Source: Pseudomonas reidholzensis
GTDB lineage: Bacteria; Pseudomonadota; Gammaproteobacteria; Pseudomonadales; Pseudomonadaceae
Assembly: GCF_900536025.1 (NCBI RefSeq)
Contig: NZ_UNOZ01000029.1
Span: forward strand, 62,001-126,000
Length of the DNA: 64,000 nucleotides
Direction of reading: 5' to 3'
The notes below the pieces were generated by a model, which ran no database searches, was not told the DNA's origin, and was given only the letters and a program-made list of their open reading frames with translations. How positions within the stretch are numbered: the first letter of the stretch is position 1; every line of letters starts with the position of its first letter. Below are positions 29,401 to 37,003 of the stretch, piece after piece. The position numbers and the translations under genes are program-made.

Positions 29401-30351
29401 GTGGACAAGATTCTCCACCAACCACTGGGCGGCAACGAAATGCCGCGTTTCGGCGGCATCGCCACCATGCTTCGCCTGCCCCACCTGCAATCGCCTGAGG
29501 GCCTGGACGCCGCGTTCGTCGGCGTGCCACTGGACATCGGCACCTCGCTGCGCTCAGGGACGCGCTTCGGCCCGCGGCAGATCCGCGCTGAATCGGTCAT
29601 GATCCGCCCCTACAACATGGCCACCGGCGCCGCACCGTTCGACTCGCTGTCGATCGCCGACATCGGCGACGTGGCGATCAACACCTTCAACCTGCTCGAT
29701 GCCGTGCGCATCATCGAAGAAGCCTACGACACCATTGTCGAGCATAATGTCGTGCCGCTGACGCTGGGCGGTGACCACACCATCACCCTGCCGATTCTGC
29801 GGGCCCTGCACAAGAAGCACGGCAAGATCGGCCTGGTGCATATCGATGCCCACGCCGACGTCAACGACCACATGTTCGGCGAGAAGATCGCCCATGGCAC
29901 CACCTTCCGCCGCGCCGTCGAAGAAGGCCTGCTGGACTGTGATCGCGTGGTGCAGATCGGCCTGCGGGCACAAGGCTACACCGCCGAAGACTTCAACTGG
30001 AGCCGTAACCAGGGCTTCCGTGTGGTGCAGGCCGAAGAGTGCTGGCACAAGTCGCTGGCGCCGCTGATGGCCGAAGTGCGCGAGAAGGTCGGCGGTGGCC
30101 CGGTGTACCTGTCGTTCGACATCGACGGCATCGACCCGGCCTGGGCGCCGGGCACCGGCACCCCGGAAATCGGCGGCTTGACCACCATCCAGGCGATCGA
30201 GATCATCCGCGGCTGCCAAGGCCTTGACCTGATCGGCTGCGACCTGGTCGAGGTGTCGCCGCCGTACGACACCACCGGCAACACCTCGTTGCTGGGGGCC
30301 AACCTGTTGTTCGAGATGCTCTGCGTACTGCCGGGCGTTGCGCACCGCTGA
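29401..30351 (+). CDS. gbuA: Guanidinobutyrase / agmatinase-family ureohydrolase
   Basis: 316 residues from a GTG start (MDKILHQPLGGNEMPRFGG). This N-terminus, as I recall it, matches P. aeruginosa GbuA closely, which is why the upstream in-frame ATG at 29350 was not chosen. Manganese ligands are in LTLGGDHTI, HIDAHADVND and LSFDIDGIDPAWAPGTGTPE. The reaction is hydrolysis of 4-guanidinobutyrate to 4-aminobutyrate and urea, a step of arginine catabolism via 2-ketoarginine. Agmatinase activity cannot be excluded by sequence alone. A sodium/solute symporter follows in the same direction. Confidence 0.93.
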   Translation: MDKILHQPLGGNEMPRFGGIATMLRLPHLQSPEGLDAAFVGVPLDIGTSLRSGTRFGPRQIRAESVMIRPYNMATGAAPFDSLSIADIGDVAINTFNLLDAVRIIEEAYDTIVEHNVVPLTLGGDHTITLPILRALHKKHGKIGLVHIDAHADVNDHMFGEKIAHGTTFRRAVEEGLLDCDRVVQIGLRAQGYTAEDFNWSRNQGFRVVQAEECWHKSLAPLMAEVREKVGGGPVYLSFDIDGIDPAWAPGTGTPEIGGLTTIQAIEIIRGCQGLDLIGCDLVEVSPPYDTTGNTSLLGANLLFEMLCVLPGVAHR

Positions 30352-30535
30352 CCCTGGCGCGAGCGGGCCCGCCCGCTCAGCCACGGTCATCCGCGCGGTT
30401 GTACAGATACACCCTGGCAGGAGCCATTAGGGAGGGCCACAGAGGCCCGCCAACACACAAGAAAAGACCGCCGGGCCCCGTGCACCCGCCCGGACGGTCG
30501 ATCTCGCCATAATAAAGATAATCGGGAGACCCCCA

Positions 30536-31915
30536 ATGGCCTTGGACATCATCGTTGTACTGATCTATACCGCCGGCATGCTCGCGCTTGGCTGGTATGG
30601 CATGCGCCGCGCGAAGACCCACGAAGACTACCTGGTGGCCGGGCGCAACCTCGGCCCGACCCTGTACATGGGCACCATGGCCACCACCGTGCTCGGTGGC
30701 GCATCCACCGTCGGCACCGTGCGCCTGGGCTATGTCCACGGTATCTCTGGCTTCTGGCTGTGCGCCGCGCTGGGCCTGGGCATCATCGCCCTGAACCTGT
30801 TCCTCGCCAAACCGCTGCTGCGCCTGCGCATCTTCACCGTGACCCAGGTCCTGGAGCGGCGCTACAACCCGATGGCGCGTCAGGCCAGCGCGGTGATCAT
30901 GCTGGCGTATGCGCTGATGATCGGCGTGACCTCGACCCTGGCCATGGGCACCGTGCTGCAAGTGCTGCTCGACCTGCCGTTCTGGATGTCGCTGTTGCTC
31001 GGCGGTGGCGTGGTGGTGGTGTACTCGACGATTGGCGGCATGTGGTCGCTGACCCTGACCGACATCGTCCAGTTCGTGATCAAGACCGTTGGCCTGATGT
31101 TCATCCTGTTGCCGGTGTGCCTGTACAAGGTCGGTGGCTGGGACCAACTGGTGGCACAGCTGCCGGCGTCCAGCTTCAGCTGGACCACCATCGGCTGGGA
31201 CACCATCATCACCTACTTCCTGATCTACTTCTTCGGCATCCTGATCGGCCAGGACATCTGGCAGCGGGTGTTCACCGCCCGTGACGCCAAGGTCTGCCAG
31301 CGTGCGGGTACCACTGCCGGCGTCTATTGCGTGTTCTACGGCCTGGCCTGCGCCCTGATCGGCATGGCCGCGCATGTGCTGCTGCCTGACCTGGCCAACC
31401 CGAACAATGCCTTTGCGGCGATGATCAAGACCACCCTGCCCGATGGCATCCGTGGCCTGCTGATGGCGGCTGCCCTGGCGGCGATGATGTCGACGGCCAG
31501 TGCTGGCTTGCTGGCGGCGTCGACCACCATCACCGAAGACCTGCTGCCCAAGCTGCGTGGCGGCAAGCAGTCGGGACTGGCCACGAGCCGCCTGTTCACC
31601 CTGCTCACCGGCCTGGTGGTACTGGGTATCGCCCTGGCGGTGAATGACGTGATCAGTGCACTGACCCTGGCGTACAACCTGCTGGTCGGCGGCATGCTGA
31701 TCCCGCTGATGGGGGCGATCTTCTGGAAGCGCGCCACCACCGCAGGCGCTATCGCCAGCATGTCGCTGGGCTTTGCGACCGCGCTGCTGTTCATGGTCAA
31801 GGATGGCCTGGATGCCAACACGCCGATCTACTACAGCCTGGCGGTTGGGCTTGTGAGCTTTGTGGTGGTGAGCCTGATGTCGCGGCGTCCACTGCCAGCA
31901 GCGAACCTGGCGTGA
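30536..31915 (+). CDS. Sodium:solute symporter (SSS family)
   Basis: 459 residues with about 13 membrane helices. SSS family features: YLVAGRNLGPTLYMGTMATTVLGGASTVGTVRLGY near the N-terminus and AAALAAMMSTASAGLLAASTTI in the sodium-site helix. Placed 184 bases after gbuA on the same strand, it probably imports a guanidino compound or a related amino acid derivative. From memory the P. aeruginosa gbuA region has the same type of gene (PA1418). A strong two-way terminator follows it. Confidence 0.9.
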   Translation: MALDIIVVLIYTAGMLALGWYGMRRAKTHEDYLVAGRNLGPTLYMGTMATTVLGGASTVGTVRLGYVHGISGFWLCAALGLGIIALNLFLAKPLLRLRIFTVTQVLERRYNPMARQASAVIMLAYALMIGVTSTLAMGTVLQVLLDLPFWMSLLLGGGVVVVYSTIGGMWSLTLTDIVQFVIKTVGLMFILLPVCLYKVGGWDQLVAQLPASSFSWTTIGWDTIITYFLIYFFGILIGQDIWQRVFTARDAKVCQRAGTTAGVYCVFYGLACALIGMAAHVLLPDLANPNNAFAAMIKTTLPDGIRGLLMAAALAAMMSTASAGLLAASTTITEDLLPKLRGGKQSGLATSRLFTLLTGLVVLGIALAVNDVISALTLAYNLLVGGMLIPLMGAIFWKRATTAGAIASMSLGFATALLFMVKDGLDANTPIYYSLAVGLVSFVVVSLMSRRPLPAANLA

Positions 31916-31964
31916 TTGCAGGCACGTAACAGTACCGACCGGGAAACGGCCGGTACTGCAATTG

Positions 31965-32000
31965 AAAAGGCCGCGGCATCTGGGGATGCGGCGGCCTTTT
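31965..32000. terminator. Bidirectional rho-independent terminator
   Basis: AAAAGGCCGC (31965) pairs with GCGGCCTTTT (ending 32000), with an inner GCATC/GATGC stem and a TGGG loop. The A and T runs on both sides let it stop transcripts from the symporter gene on the plus strand and from the small Anr-boxed gene on the minus strand, whose stop codon lies 10 bases away. Confidence 0.9.
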
Positions 32001-32009
32001 CAGTTCACC

Positions 32010-32138
32010 TCAACGGCGACGAGGTTGGCGCTTGCGCTGCTCTTCGTCGGTCGGTATCGGCACCGGCTGCAGCGGTGGTGGGATAAGGCCCAAGGCGACA
32101 GCCAGGTCGTGGAGCCAGTTGAACAGTGGTGTTTTCAT
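32010..32138 (-). CDS. 42-residue protein at the PA1414/SicX-like locus
   Basis: Small gene: ATG at 32138, TGA at 32010. It encodes MKTPLFNWLHDLAVALGLIP, then a proline-rich stretch (PPLQPVPIPTDEEQ) and a basic tail ending RKRQPRRR. A strong ribosome site (AAGGGGG) lies six bases before the ATG. An Anr box is 115-128 bases upstream, and a hairpin terminator begins just after the stop. The neighbours, LysR gene upstream and symporter/gbuA/gbuR beyond, match the order around P. aeruginosa PA1414, recalled as an oxygen-responsive gene whose transcript is the SicX small RNA. Whether the product here is the peptide, the RNA or both is not known. No recognised domain. Confidence 0.75.
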   Translation of the reverse strand: MKTPLFNWLHDLAVALGLIPPPLQPVPIPTDEEQRKRQPRRR

Positions 32139-32252
32139 AGTGCCCCCTTCACGGGTCAGCCTCACGGCGAATCAATCTTGCGATGCTTCATACAGATCAT
32201 AGTCCGATGTCCTGCGTTACGCATACGCCTGATCCTATAGATAGGGTCGATT

Positions 32253-32266
32253 TTGACCCGGATCAA
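32253..32266 (-). promoter_or_regulatory. Anr/Fnr box upstream of the 42-codon gene
   Basis: On the minus strand the site reads TTGATCCGGGTCAA, that is TTGAT-N4-GTCAA, one base from the ideal TTGAT-N4-ATCAA palindrome. It overlaps the stop codon of the LysR gene (32263-32265). A -10-like TATAGG lies 14 bases downstream at 32234-32239; the exact start site is uncertain because the spacing to this hexamer is short for a class II site. Anr activates transcription at low oxygen. Confidence 0.75.
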
Positions 32267-33156
32267 GCGGTAGCGGGGTGTTCCGACCGCCGGTCAACTG
32301 TTTCACCCTGTTGCAGGTCGACCCAAGCCTGCAGATTTGCCCCGCACATCCCCTGCCGCCACATCAGCCACGTGACGGCGTGATCGAACGGTGCCTGCAA
32401 CCGGTGCACCCGCACCTGGTCGCGCCCTGGCAGGCTGTCGAGCATCGATTGCGCCATCAACGCCACGCCCGCGCCGGCAATCACACAGGCCAGCATGCTC
32501 TGGTACGACTCGATCTCCATCACCCGGCCCATCGGCGTGTGGGCATGGGCGTACCAGGCTTCCAGGCGCATGCGGTACGAGCAGCCCTGGCGAAAGGTGA
32601 ACACCGCCCTGCCCGCCACGTCCCGGGCGCTGTGCACCGGCGCGTGCTCGCGGCTGGTGATCAGCACCAGCACTTCTTCGCACAGCGGCACGCCGTCGAG
32701 CCCGGCCAGGCTCGGCGGGCCGTCGACCAGTGCGGCATCCAGCCGATGGCTCATCAGGCCCTCGAGCAAGTCGCCGCTCGGCGCCGCCTGCACCTGCAGG
32801 TTCACCGCCGGGTAGCGCTGGTGATAACGGGCGAGCAGTGGCGGCAGGTGAGTCGCCGCAGTGCTGTACATGGTCCCGAGGACGAAGTCACCGGCCGGCT
32901 CGCCGCCCTGCACCGCCTGGATCGCCTGATCGTGGAGCGCCGACAGGCGGTTGGCGTAGTCCAGCAAGACCTTGCCGGCGGGTGACAACTGCAGGCGCTG
33001 GCGCTCACGCAGAAACAGCTCGACGCCCAATTGCTCTTCCAGCTGACGCAAGCGCGTCGACAGGTTCGAAGGTACCCGGTGCAAGCGTTCGGCGGCGCGG
33101 GTCAACGAGCCCTCCTCGGCCACCGCCTGGAAGATCCGCAGCTGACTGAACTCCAT
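32263..33156 (-). CDS. LysR family transcriptional regulator
   Basis: 297 residues, MEFSQLRIFQAVAEEGSLTR. HTH: GSLTRAAERLHRVPSNLSTRLRQLEEQLG. The effector domain resembles CysB/PA1413-type regulators. The ATG at 33156 follows GGAGA with proper spacing; a TTG four codons upstream is rejected because it overlaps that site. It is divergent from the YbfB-type MFS gene at 33263, which it may control, and is followed on the same strand by the small Anr-boxed gene. Confidence 0.9.
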   Translation of the reverse strand: MEFSQLRIFQAVAEEGSLTRAAERLHRVPSNLSTRLRQLEEQLGVELFLRERQRLQLSPAGKVLLDYANRLSALHDQAIQAVQGGEPAGDFVLGTMYSTAATHLPPLLARYHQRYPAVNLQVQAAPSGDLLEGLMSHRLDAALVDGPPSLAGLDGVPLCEEVLVLITSREHAPVHSARDVAGRAVFTFRQGCSYRMRLEAWYAHAHTPMGRVMEIESYQSMLACVIAGAGVALMAQSMLDSLPGRDQVRVHRLQAPFDHAVTWLMWRQGMCGANLQAWVDLQQGETVDRRSEHPATA

Positions 33157-33262
33157 ACCATTCTCCAAAACAGAACAACTTGATCAGCATTATTCAATTT
33201 TATTGAAGACCATTCCAGCCTAACCTGCCCCCATCGTTCAACCCCCGAGCAGGAGCGTCGCC

Positions 33263-34426
33263 ATGTCGCCATTCGTACAACTGCTGGCCAGTGCCGTGGC
33301 CCTGATGATGGCCATGGGCATCGGCCGCTTTGCCCTGACCCCGCAACTGCCCACCCTGATTGCCGAGGGGCAGTTCGACCTGACCGCCGCCGGCTTGGTG
33401 GCCGCGGCCAATTACCTCGGTTACTTTCTCGGCGCGGTGGACGCCATGTTTGCCCGCCAGCCCGCCCAGGTGCGCCTGCGCCTGCACGCCGGGCTGTGGC
33501 TGTGCGTGGTGCTGACGCTGGCCTCAACGGCGGCAGAGGGTTTCTGGAGCCATCTCCTGCTGCGCTTTGGTACCGGCGTGGCCAGCGCCTGGGTGCTGGT
33601 GATGATCACCAGCCTGACCCAGCAACTGGCCGCTGCCCATGGCCTGCAACGGCTCGGTGCCCTGGTGTTCGCCGGCCCCGGCCTGGGCATTGCCCTGACC
33701 GGCCTGCTGGCCTTGGCGGCGCACGTGCTGGGGCTGGGTTCGGCAGGCCTGTGGCTGGTCTATGCGCTGGCGGCGCTGATCCTGTTGCTCGCCGTGCGCC
33801 GTGGGTTGCCGCAGGCGGTGGCGCCTGCAGCGAGTGCCGTGCAGGTCAGTAGCGCGCGCAGCCCGGGTATCGCTCGGCTGGGGCTGGTGTATGCCCTGTA
33901 TGGGGTCGGCTATATATTGCCGGCGACCTTCCTGTCGCAGATGGCCAACCAGCGCTTCCACGGCCATTGGCTGGCTGACCTGTTCTGGCCAGCGTTCGGT
34001 CTGGCCGCGGCGCTGGGCGTGGGGCTGGTAAGCCTGCGCCGCCCGGGCCGGACCCGCGGCTGGCTGACCGCGACGCTGTGGCTGCAAGGGCTGGGGGTGC
34101 TGGCGTGCCTGATGGGCGACGGCCTCGGCCTGGGGTTGGGGGTGCTGCTGTGCGGCGCGCCGTTTCTGGCCTGCATGCAGTTGGTGATGCAGCGCTCGCG
34201 GGAGCTGGCGCCACAGGCTACGCAGCGCAATGCCGGGCTGCTGACGGCCTGTTTCGCCCTCGGCCAGCTGAGTGGGCCACTGCTGGCGACCTTGAGCAAC
34301 CACTACAGTGGCAGTCTGCAGCCAGCCTTGCTGCTGGCTGCGGGCGGACTGGGGCTGGCCGGCGTGCTGGTGGTGACGGGGAGTTCGGGGCGACTGGGTT
34401 GCCGGGTCGGCACGCGGACTGCCTGA
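33263..34426 (+). CDS. YbfB/YjiJ-family MFS transporter
   Basis: 387 residues with twelve hydrophobic helices. It begins MSPFVQLLASAVALMMAMGIGRFALTP, and the GIGRFALTPQLP segment is the mark of the YbfB/YjiJ branch of the major facilitator superfamily. Substrate unknown. An AGGAG site precedes the ATG. It is divergent from a LysR regulator, with 106 bases between starts, a common regulator/exporter pair arrangement. Its stop abuts the stop of the next, convergent DMT gene. Confidence 0.87.
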   Translation: MSPFVQLLASAVALMMAMGIGRFALTPQLPTLIAEGQFDLTAAGLVAAANYLGYFLGAVDAMFARQPAQVRLRLHAGLWLCVVLTLASTAAEGFWSHLLLRFGTGVASAWVLVMITSLTQQLAAAHGLQRLGALVFAGPGLGIALTGLLALAAHVLGLGSAGLWLVYALAALILLLAVRRGLPQAVAPAASAVQVSSARSPGIARLGLVYALYGVGYILPATFLSQMANQRFHGHWLADLFWPAFGLAAALGVGLVSLRRPGRTRGWLTATLWLQGLGVLACLMGDGLGLGLGVLLCGAPFLACMQLVMQRSRELAPQATQRNAGLLTACFALGQLSGPLLATLSNHYSGSLQPALLLAAGGLGLAGVLVVTGSSGRLGCRVGTRTA

Positions 34427-35353
34427 TCAGCCAACGACCTTGCGCAGTTGCTTGCGCACCCAAGGCTCGGCACTGACCAGGATCACCCCGAACAGCACCA
34501 TCACCGCCCCCAGCACAAAGTTCACGCTCAGCGGTTCATCCAGCAGCAGCACGCCAAAGGTCACTCCGAACAGCGGGGTGATGAACGAAAACACCGCCAG
34601 GTTCGAGGCCAGGTATTTGCGCAACAGCCAGAACCACGTCAGGTAGCTGACGAACGAGACCACGATGCCTTGGAACAGCACGCTGCCAATGGCCAAGGGC
34701 GTCACCCTCACCATACCGATGTGCCCAGTCAACAACGCAATGGCCAGCAACCCGACAAACCCCACCATCAGCTGGTAGAACAAGGTCAGCGTCGCCGGTG
34801 CTTCCGAAAGCCGCGAGCCCCTGACCACCACCGTCGTGGCGCCCCAGGCCAAGCCGGCCAGCACCCCGAACGCGTCGCCCAGCAGGGTTCGGCCATCGAT
34901 CTGATCGAGCTGGAGGCCACCGGCGAACGCCGTGGCAATCCCGGCAAAGGCCAGCAGGATGCCCATCCATTGCAACCAGCGCAGGCGCTCGGTCGGCAGC
35001 ATGAAATGCAGGCCCAACGCGGTAAACACCGGCGCCGTGTAGAGAAACACCGACATGTGCGCCGCCGATGTCAGCTTCAGCCCCTCAGCGATGAACAGGA
35101 ACTCCAGACCAAACAAGGACCCCGCCAGCAACCCGCCTCGCCAGGTAGTGCCCACCTGCGCCCAGCCGCCGCGCCAGCAGATAATCAAGCCGACCAATAC
35201 CGCGGCGATACCCGAGCGCAAGGCCGCCTGCATGACCGGCGCGATGTCGACGGCTGCAGATTTGATCAACACCTGCTGGCACCCCCACACCAGGCACAGC
35301 CCGAGCATGACTTGCAGGGCGAAGGCGTCGGGGTTCTTGCGGACCGCGCTCAT
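34427..35353 (-). CDS. EamA/DMT family transporter
   Basis: 308 residues, two EamA repeats with ten hydrophobic helices. It starts MSAVRKNPDAFALQVMLGLCLVWGCQQ; the second repeat ends FSFITPLFGVTFGVLLLDEPLS, as usual in the family. Substrate not readable. It is convergent with the MFS gene and ends on the next base. The ~97 bases up to the next gene hold nothing notable. Confidence 0.9.
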   Translation of the reverse strand: MSAVRKNPDAFALQVMLGLCLVWGCQQVLIKSAAVDIAPVMQAALRSGIAAVLVGLIICWRGGWAQVGTTWRGGLLAGSLFGLEFLFIAEGLKLTSAAHMSVFLYTAPVFTALGLHFMLPTERLRWLQWMGILLAFAGIATAFAGGLQLDQIDGRTLLGDAFGVLAGLAWGATTVVVRGSRLSEAPATLTLFYQLMVGFVGLLAIALLTGHIGMVRVTPLAIGSVLFQGIVVSFVSYLTWFWLLRKYLASNLAVFSFITPLFGVTFGVLLLDEPLSVNFVLGAVMVLFGVILVSAEPWVRKQLRKVVG

Positions 35354-35450
35354 GGGCGCGCCCCTTGCAGGGTCGATGGCATTGGCAGGGCTCGGCAGTG
35401 AAATGGGATCCAGTGCCGATTATCGGTGCGCCGTAGGCCGCGTTGCCAGC

Positions 35451-35855
35451 CTAAATTGCACCGCCGGCAATCTGCGCCTTGGCCGAGACGTGGTCGAAGG
35501 TGGCCTCATCGAGCGGATCGGCCTGCTCGTCCAGCACCTGGCGCGGGTGCTCGAAGCCCGGGATGCTGCTGTCGATCAGGCTGAGCAGCCGCGAGCCACG
35601 CGCGGTCAACACGAAGTTCTCGCCATTGCCGCCATCCTCGGCCGGCCGGCTCTCGATAAAGCCGCGTTCGAAGAGGACCTTCTCGTACTCGCACGCGCGG
35701 GTCTTCAAATGATCGAGATCACCGATCGGCTGGCCAGCGGCGGCCTGCGCGGCGGCGTGCTGTTCGGCGTAAGGGCGCGGGGTGAAGCTGTGACCAGCGC
35801 CATTCTGCACTTCCTGCAGCAGGCGTTGGATCAGGTCCCAGTCGTAGCTGCTCAT
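35451..35855 (-). CDS. Small hypothetical protein, DUF2513-like winged-helix type
   Basis: 134 residues, MSSYDWDLIQRLLQEVQNG. The YDWDLIQRLL opening and the pattern 'helix, LFERGFIESRPAED..., FVLTARGSRLLSLI' resemble DUF2513-type proteins with a winged-helix fold, suggesting DNA binding, but I do not recognise a named family with certainty. AGGAG precedes the ATG by about 10 bases. It lies downstream of brnA on the same strand with a 76-base gap, so readthrough from the toxin-antitoxin pair is possible. Confidence 0.7.
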   Translation of the reverse strand: MSSYDWDLIQRLLQEVQNGAGHSFTPRPYAEQHAAAQAAAGQPIGDLDHLKTRACEYEKVLFERGFIESRPAEDGGNGENFVLTARGSRLLSLIDSSIPGFEHPRQVLDEQADPLDEATFDHVSAKAQIAGGAI

Positions 35856-35931
35856 CGCGGTAGGCTCCTGCTGTGAACGGGGGGTACACAGGTTGGGACC
35901 GGAGCGGGATTGAAAGCGTTCCGATGGATAA

Positions 35932-36186
35932 TCAACGACGGTTCTGTTGTGCCTGCATGTACTGGCGCAACAGCTGGTTGATACGGGTCTGATACCCCGC
36001 ACCCTGATCCTTGAACCATGCCAGCACGTCGGCATCCAGGCGAATGGTCACGGTTTGTTTGGCAGGCACGCGCAGCTCGGCCTGGCGGAAGAATGCTTCG
36101 CCGAGCTCGGGGATGTCCGAGGTATCGATCTCAGGGTCATCCTGCTGAGCCAGGTGGCTCCAGTCAGTTTTGGAGGGTTTGGTCAT
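35932..36186 (-). CDS. brnA: BrnA-type antitoxin
   Basis: 84 residues. It has an N-terminal segment for toxin binding and a C-terminal ribbon-helix-helix DNA-binding region (KQTVTIRLDADVLAWFKDQGAGYQTRINQLLRQYM), the standard BrnA form. Its first 23 bases overlap the end of brnT, so the two are translated together. In the family, BrnA neutralises BrnT and, alone or as a complex, represses its own promoter. Confidence 0.92.
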   Translation of the reverse strand: MTKPSKTDWSHLAQQDDPEIDTSDIPELGEAFFRQAELRVPAKQTVTIRLDADVLAWFKDQGAGYQTRINQLLRQYMQAQQNRR

Positions 36187-36442
36187 AACGCTTTGCCTCT
36201 TGTCTGGTCGCTTTTCGCACAGAAATGATGCGGATCACATCCCCCCGTCGTTCCGTGTAGACAACGACGCCAACCAGTGCGTGCAGCCAACCCAAGGCGA
36301 TCCAGCGCTCTTCGTCGTAGTGCTGGCGGTCATCACGCAAGATCAGCATGGGGTACTGGAACATATCCGGCACATCACTGAAGTCGATACCGTGCTTACG
36401 GATGTTGATCTGATTTTTTCGTTCGTCCCACTCAAAACGCAT
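36164..36442 (-). CDS. brnT: BrnT-type toxin
   Basis: 92 residues from the ATG at 36442 (MRFEWDERKNQINIRKHGI). The motif FEWDERKNQINIRKHGIDF, the DRRQ/H...ERWIALGW segment and the terminal RIISVRKATRQEAKRYDQ are the hallmarks of BrnT, a ribonuclease of RelE-like fold. The toxin gene comes first, as is typical for this family. The longer open frame upstream is not part of the gene. A candidate operator is seen upstream at 36464-36506. Confidence 0.92.
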   Translation of the reverse strand: MRFEWDERKNQINIRKHGIDFSDVPDMFQYPMLILRDDRQHYDEERWIALGWLHALVGVVVYTERRGDVIRIISVRKATRQEAKRYDQTLQN

Positions 36443-36463
36443 GGGACATCCTGTATTTACTTC

Positions 36464-36506
36464 TGTACATACACGGTACTCCCTATTAGCGAATAAGACT
36501 AGGGAG
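36464..36506. promoter_or_regulatory. Candidate operator sites upstream of brnT
   Basis: Two inverted repeats lie 22-64 bases before the brnT ATG: TGTACATACA (36464-36473) and CTCCCTA...TAGGGAG (36479-36485 and 36500-36506, 14-base spacer). Placement fits autoregulation by BrnA, but no binding motif is known to me for this homologue. The remainder of 36443-36727 shows no gene. Confidence 0.35.
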
Positions 36507-36727
36507 GTTTTAGCAGGCCAACAGGGTCTCAAAGGGCACGCAGGCGCTCTTCGGAAACAGGCTACAAGCACATAGGAACAGGCCTGCGGCCGATGCCACT
36601 TACATCGCCAAGGCACAGCAAACCGTGGCCAACGCAGTCCCTGAGAACCTTGGCCAGGTGATCAAGCACGTTGAACTTCCACCCCCGGAGCGCCTCAACC
36701 CAATACAACCACCCGGAGGTGAAACGG

Positions 36728-37000
36728 ATGAAACTGCTTCTGCGCATCACCTGTGCAACCGCCCTGTTCTGCGCCCTGCCCACCTGGGCCTGCACGCTGG
36801 AGGAGGCCACGCAAAAACGCGAGGACCTGGCCAAGCTGGTCACCCAGCTGACCGAGCAGAACCCGCAGAAGGCCAAGGAGATCAATGACGAACTGCAAGG
36901 CATGGACCTGGCCACCGAGAGCAAGGACCTCCCGGACAAATGCCAGTTGATCGACCGCCGGCTGCAAGAGCTCAAGACCGCGGAAAAGAAAACCGAGTGA
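36728..37000 (+). CDS. Small exported protein, function unknown
   Basis: 90 residues with a signal peptide (MKLLLRITCATALFCALPTWA, cut before CTLEEA). The mature part is highly charged and probably helical, with two cysteines (WACTLEEA and PDKCQL) that could form one disulfide in the periplasm. A GGAGGTG ribosome site sits just before the ATG. It is convergent with the LuxR-type gene, ending 3 bases from its stop. I do not recognise a family. Confidence 0.8.
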   Translation: MKLLLRITCATALFCALPTWACTLEEATQKREDLAKLVTQLTEQNPQKAKEINDELQGMDLATESKDLPDKCQLIDRRLQELKTAEKKTE

Positions 37001-37003
37001 ACC

